6,488 nt of DNA from Robiginitomaculum sp. Its GTDB lineage: Bacteria; Pseudomonadota; Alphaproteobacteria; Caulobacterales; Maricaulaceae. The translations under genes and the position numbers were made by a program. Position 1 is the stretch's first letter; each line of letters opens with the position of its first letter. Shown piece after piece: positions 5,865-6,488 of the stretch. Under the pieces are notes generated by a model. That model saw nothing but the letters and a program-made list of their open reading frames with translations. It did no database searches and was not told where the DNA came from. The stretch covers positions 1 to 6,488 of the forward strand of contig JAKITZ010000143.1 in NCBI GenBank assembly GCA_021647805.1, read 5' to 3'.

Positions 5865-6488
5865 GCAAAACGACAAACCAATATTACGCCTTGAGGGAAT
5901 AAAACAGAGTTTTGCTACTGCTGCCGAAGAATTACATGTTCTTCGCGGGGTGAATATAGAAGTTTCTGCCGGTGAAATCGTTGGCCTATTAGGGCCTTCT
6001 GGCTCTGGCAAATCAACTTTATTGCATGCTGCTGGCTTATTGGAAAAACCAAATTCCGGTAAAGTCTGGATAGGTAAACGCGAATGCCTTGGGTTAAGTG
6101 ATCGGGCAAGAACTCGCATCCGGCGTGATAAAATTGGTTTTGTTTATCAATTCCATCATCTTTTGCCGGAGTTCTCTGCATTGGATAATGTTGCCATGCC
6201 AATGTTGATTGCCGGTATATCGCAAAAGAAGGGTCGTATGGAGGCTTCGCGTTTACTTGAGGTTATGGGTTTATCGGCACGGATTAGTCATCAACCGTCT
6301 GAATTGTCTGGTGGTGAACAGCAAAGAGTAGCTATTGCTCGTGCCTTGGCTAATAAACCGGCAGTTTTACTAGCGGACGAGCCAACAGGTAATCTTGATC
6401 CCAATACTTCGGCAACAGTTTTCCAAAGCCTGTTTGACCTTGTGCGCATAGAGGGGGTCGCGGCATTAGTGGCTACCCATAATATGGC
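5857..6488 (+). CDS. lolD: Lipoprotein-releasing ABC transporter ATPase LolD (3' end outside window)
   Basis: This ATPase powers lipoprotein release by the adjacent permease at the cytoplasmic face of the inner membrane. The frame starts at ATG 5857, inside the permease gene (8-base overlap), with GGAAG (5843-5847) as ribosome site, and stays open to the right edge. It gives 210 complete codons of an expected 225-235, so about 20 residues are missing. Visible motifs are Walker A GPSGSGKST (46-54), the Q-loop with Gln98 in VYQFHHLLPEFSALDN (96-111), the ABC signature LSGGEQQRVAIARAL (150-164), Walker B VLLADEPTG (170-178), the D-loop NLD (179-181) and the H-loop His208. The YQFHHLLPEF stretch is characteristic of LolD among the related MacB and FtsE ATPases. 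All catalytic residues are intact. Confidence 0.95.
   Translation, partial: MSRQNDKPILRLEGIKQSFATAAEELHVLRGVNIEVSAGEIVGLLGPSGSGKSTLLHAAGLLEKPNSGKVWIGKRECLGLSDRARTRIRRDKIGFVYQFHHLLPEFSALDNVAMPMLIAGISQKKGRMEASRLLEVMGLSARISHQPSELSGGEQQRVAIARALANKPAVLLADEPTGNLDPNTSATVFQSLFDLVRIEGVAALVATHNM

Noticed and set aside
5826..6202. Minus-strand open frames across the start of lolD
   Set aside because: They lie opposite an intact ABC ATPase frame with all motifs, so they are shadows of lolD codons.
1..6488. Novel defence, mobile or secretion system
   Set aside because: Every gene is a recognisable housekeeping family in a conserved alphaproteobacterial order; no transposase, integrase, direct-repeat array, toxin pair or abrupt base-composition change in coding DNA was seen.

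Overview
The window carries a compact plus-strand stretch of an alphaproteobacterial chromosome. The gene order, coaX, rnj, mce, DUF1467 gene, proS, lolC/E, lolD, is one I recognise from Rhizobiales-type Alphaproteobacteria. A short prolyl-tRNA synthetase without the insertion domain and a DUF1467 protein next to a methylmalonyl-CoA epimerase also fit that group. The DNA is AT-rich for the class, and third codon positions are often A or T. I therefore infer a low- to medium-GC alphaproteobacterium, possibly marine or host-associated, and do not name a genus.

Layout. Positions 1-548 hold the C-terminal two thirds of type III pantothenate kinase (coaX), cut by the left edge. Its stop shares one base (TAATG) with the start of ribonuclease J (548-2227). 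Methylmalonyl-CoA epimerase follows after 9 bases (2237-2665), then a two-helix membrane protein of the DUF1467 family after 1 base (2667-2915). These four genes look like one co-transcribed, partly translationally coupled unit. A 295-base spacer (2916-3210) has an AT-rich first part, a GC-rich foldable block that may be a small RNA, a strong intrinsic terminator (3098-3130) and the leader of the next unit. That second unit is proS (3211-4548), a lipoprotein-releasing permease (4545-5864, 4-base overlap) and lolD (5857 to the right edge, 8-base overlap).

How the genes work together. The first unit mixes coenzyme A synthesis, RNA processing and decay, and acyl-CoA metabolism. CoaX and Mce are loosely linked through CoA. 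RNase J has no evident pathway link to either, and the DUF1467 protein has no known role. The second unit joins tRNA charging with a two-gene ABC transporter that extracts lipoproteins from the inner membrane. Tight spacing and overlaps suggest matched expression rather than a shared pathway.

No mobile elements, CRISPR arrays, tRNAs, rRNAs, frameshifts or broken genes were seen. Most of the window is ordinary housekeeping DNA. The main candidate for something undescribed is the foldable GC-rich block at about 3023-3130.
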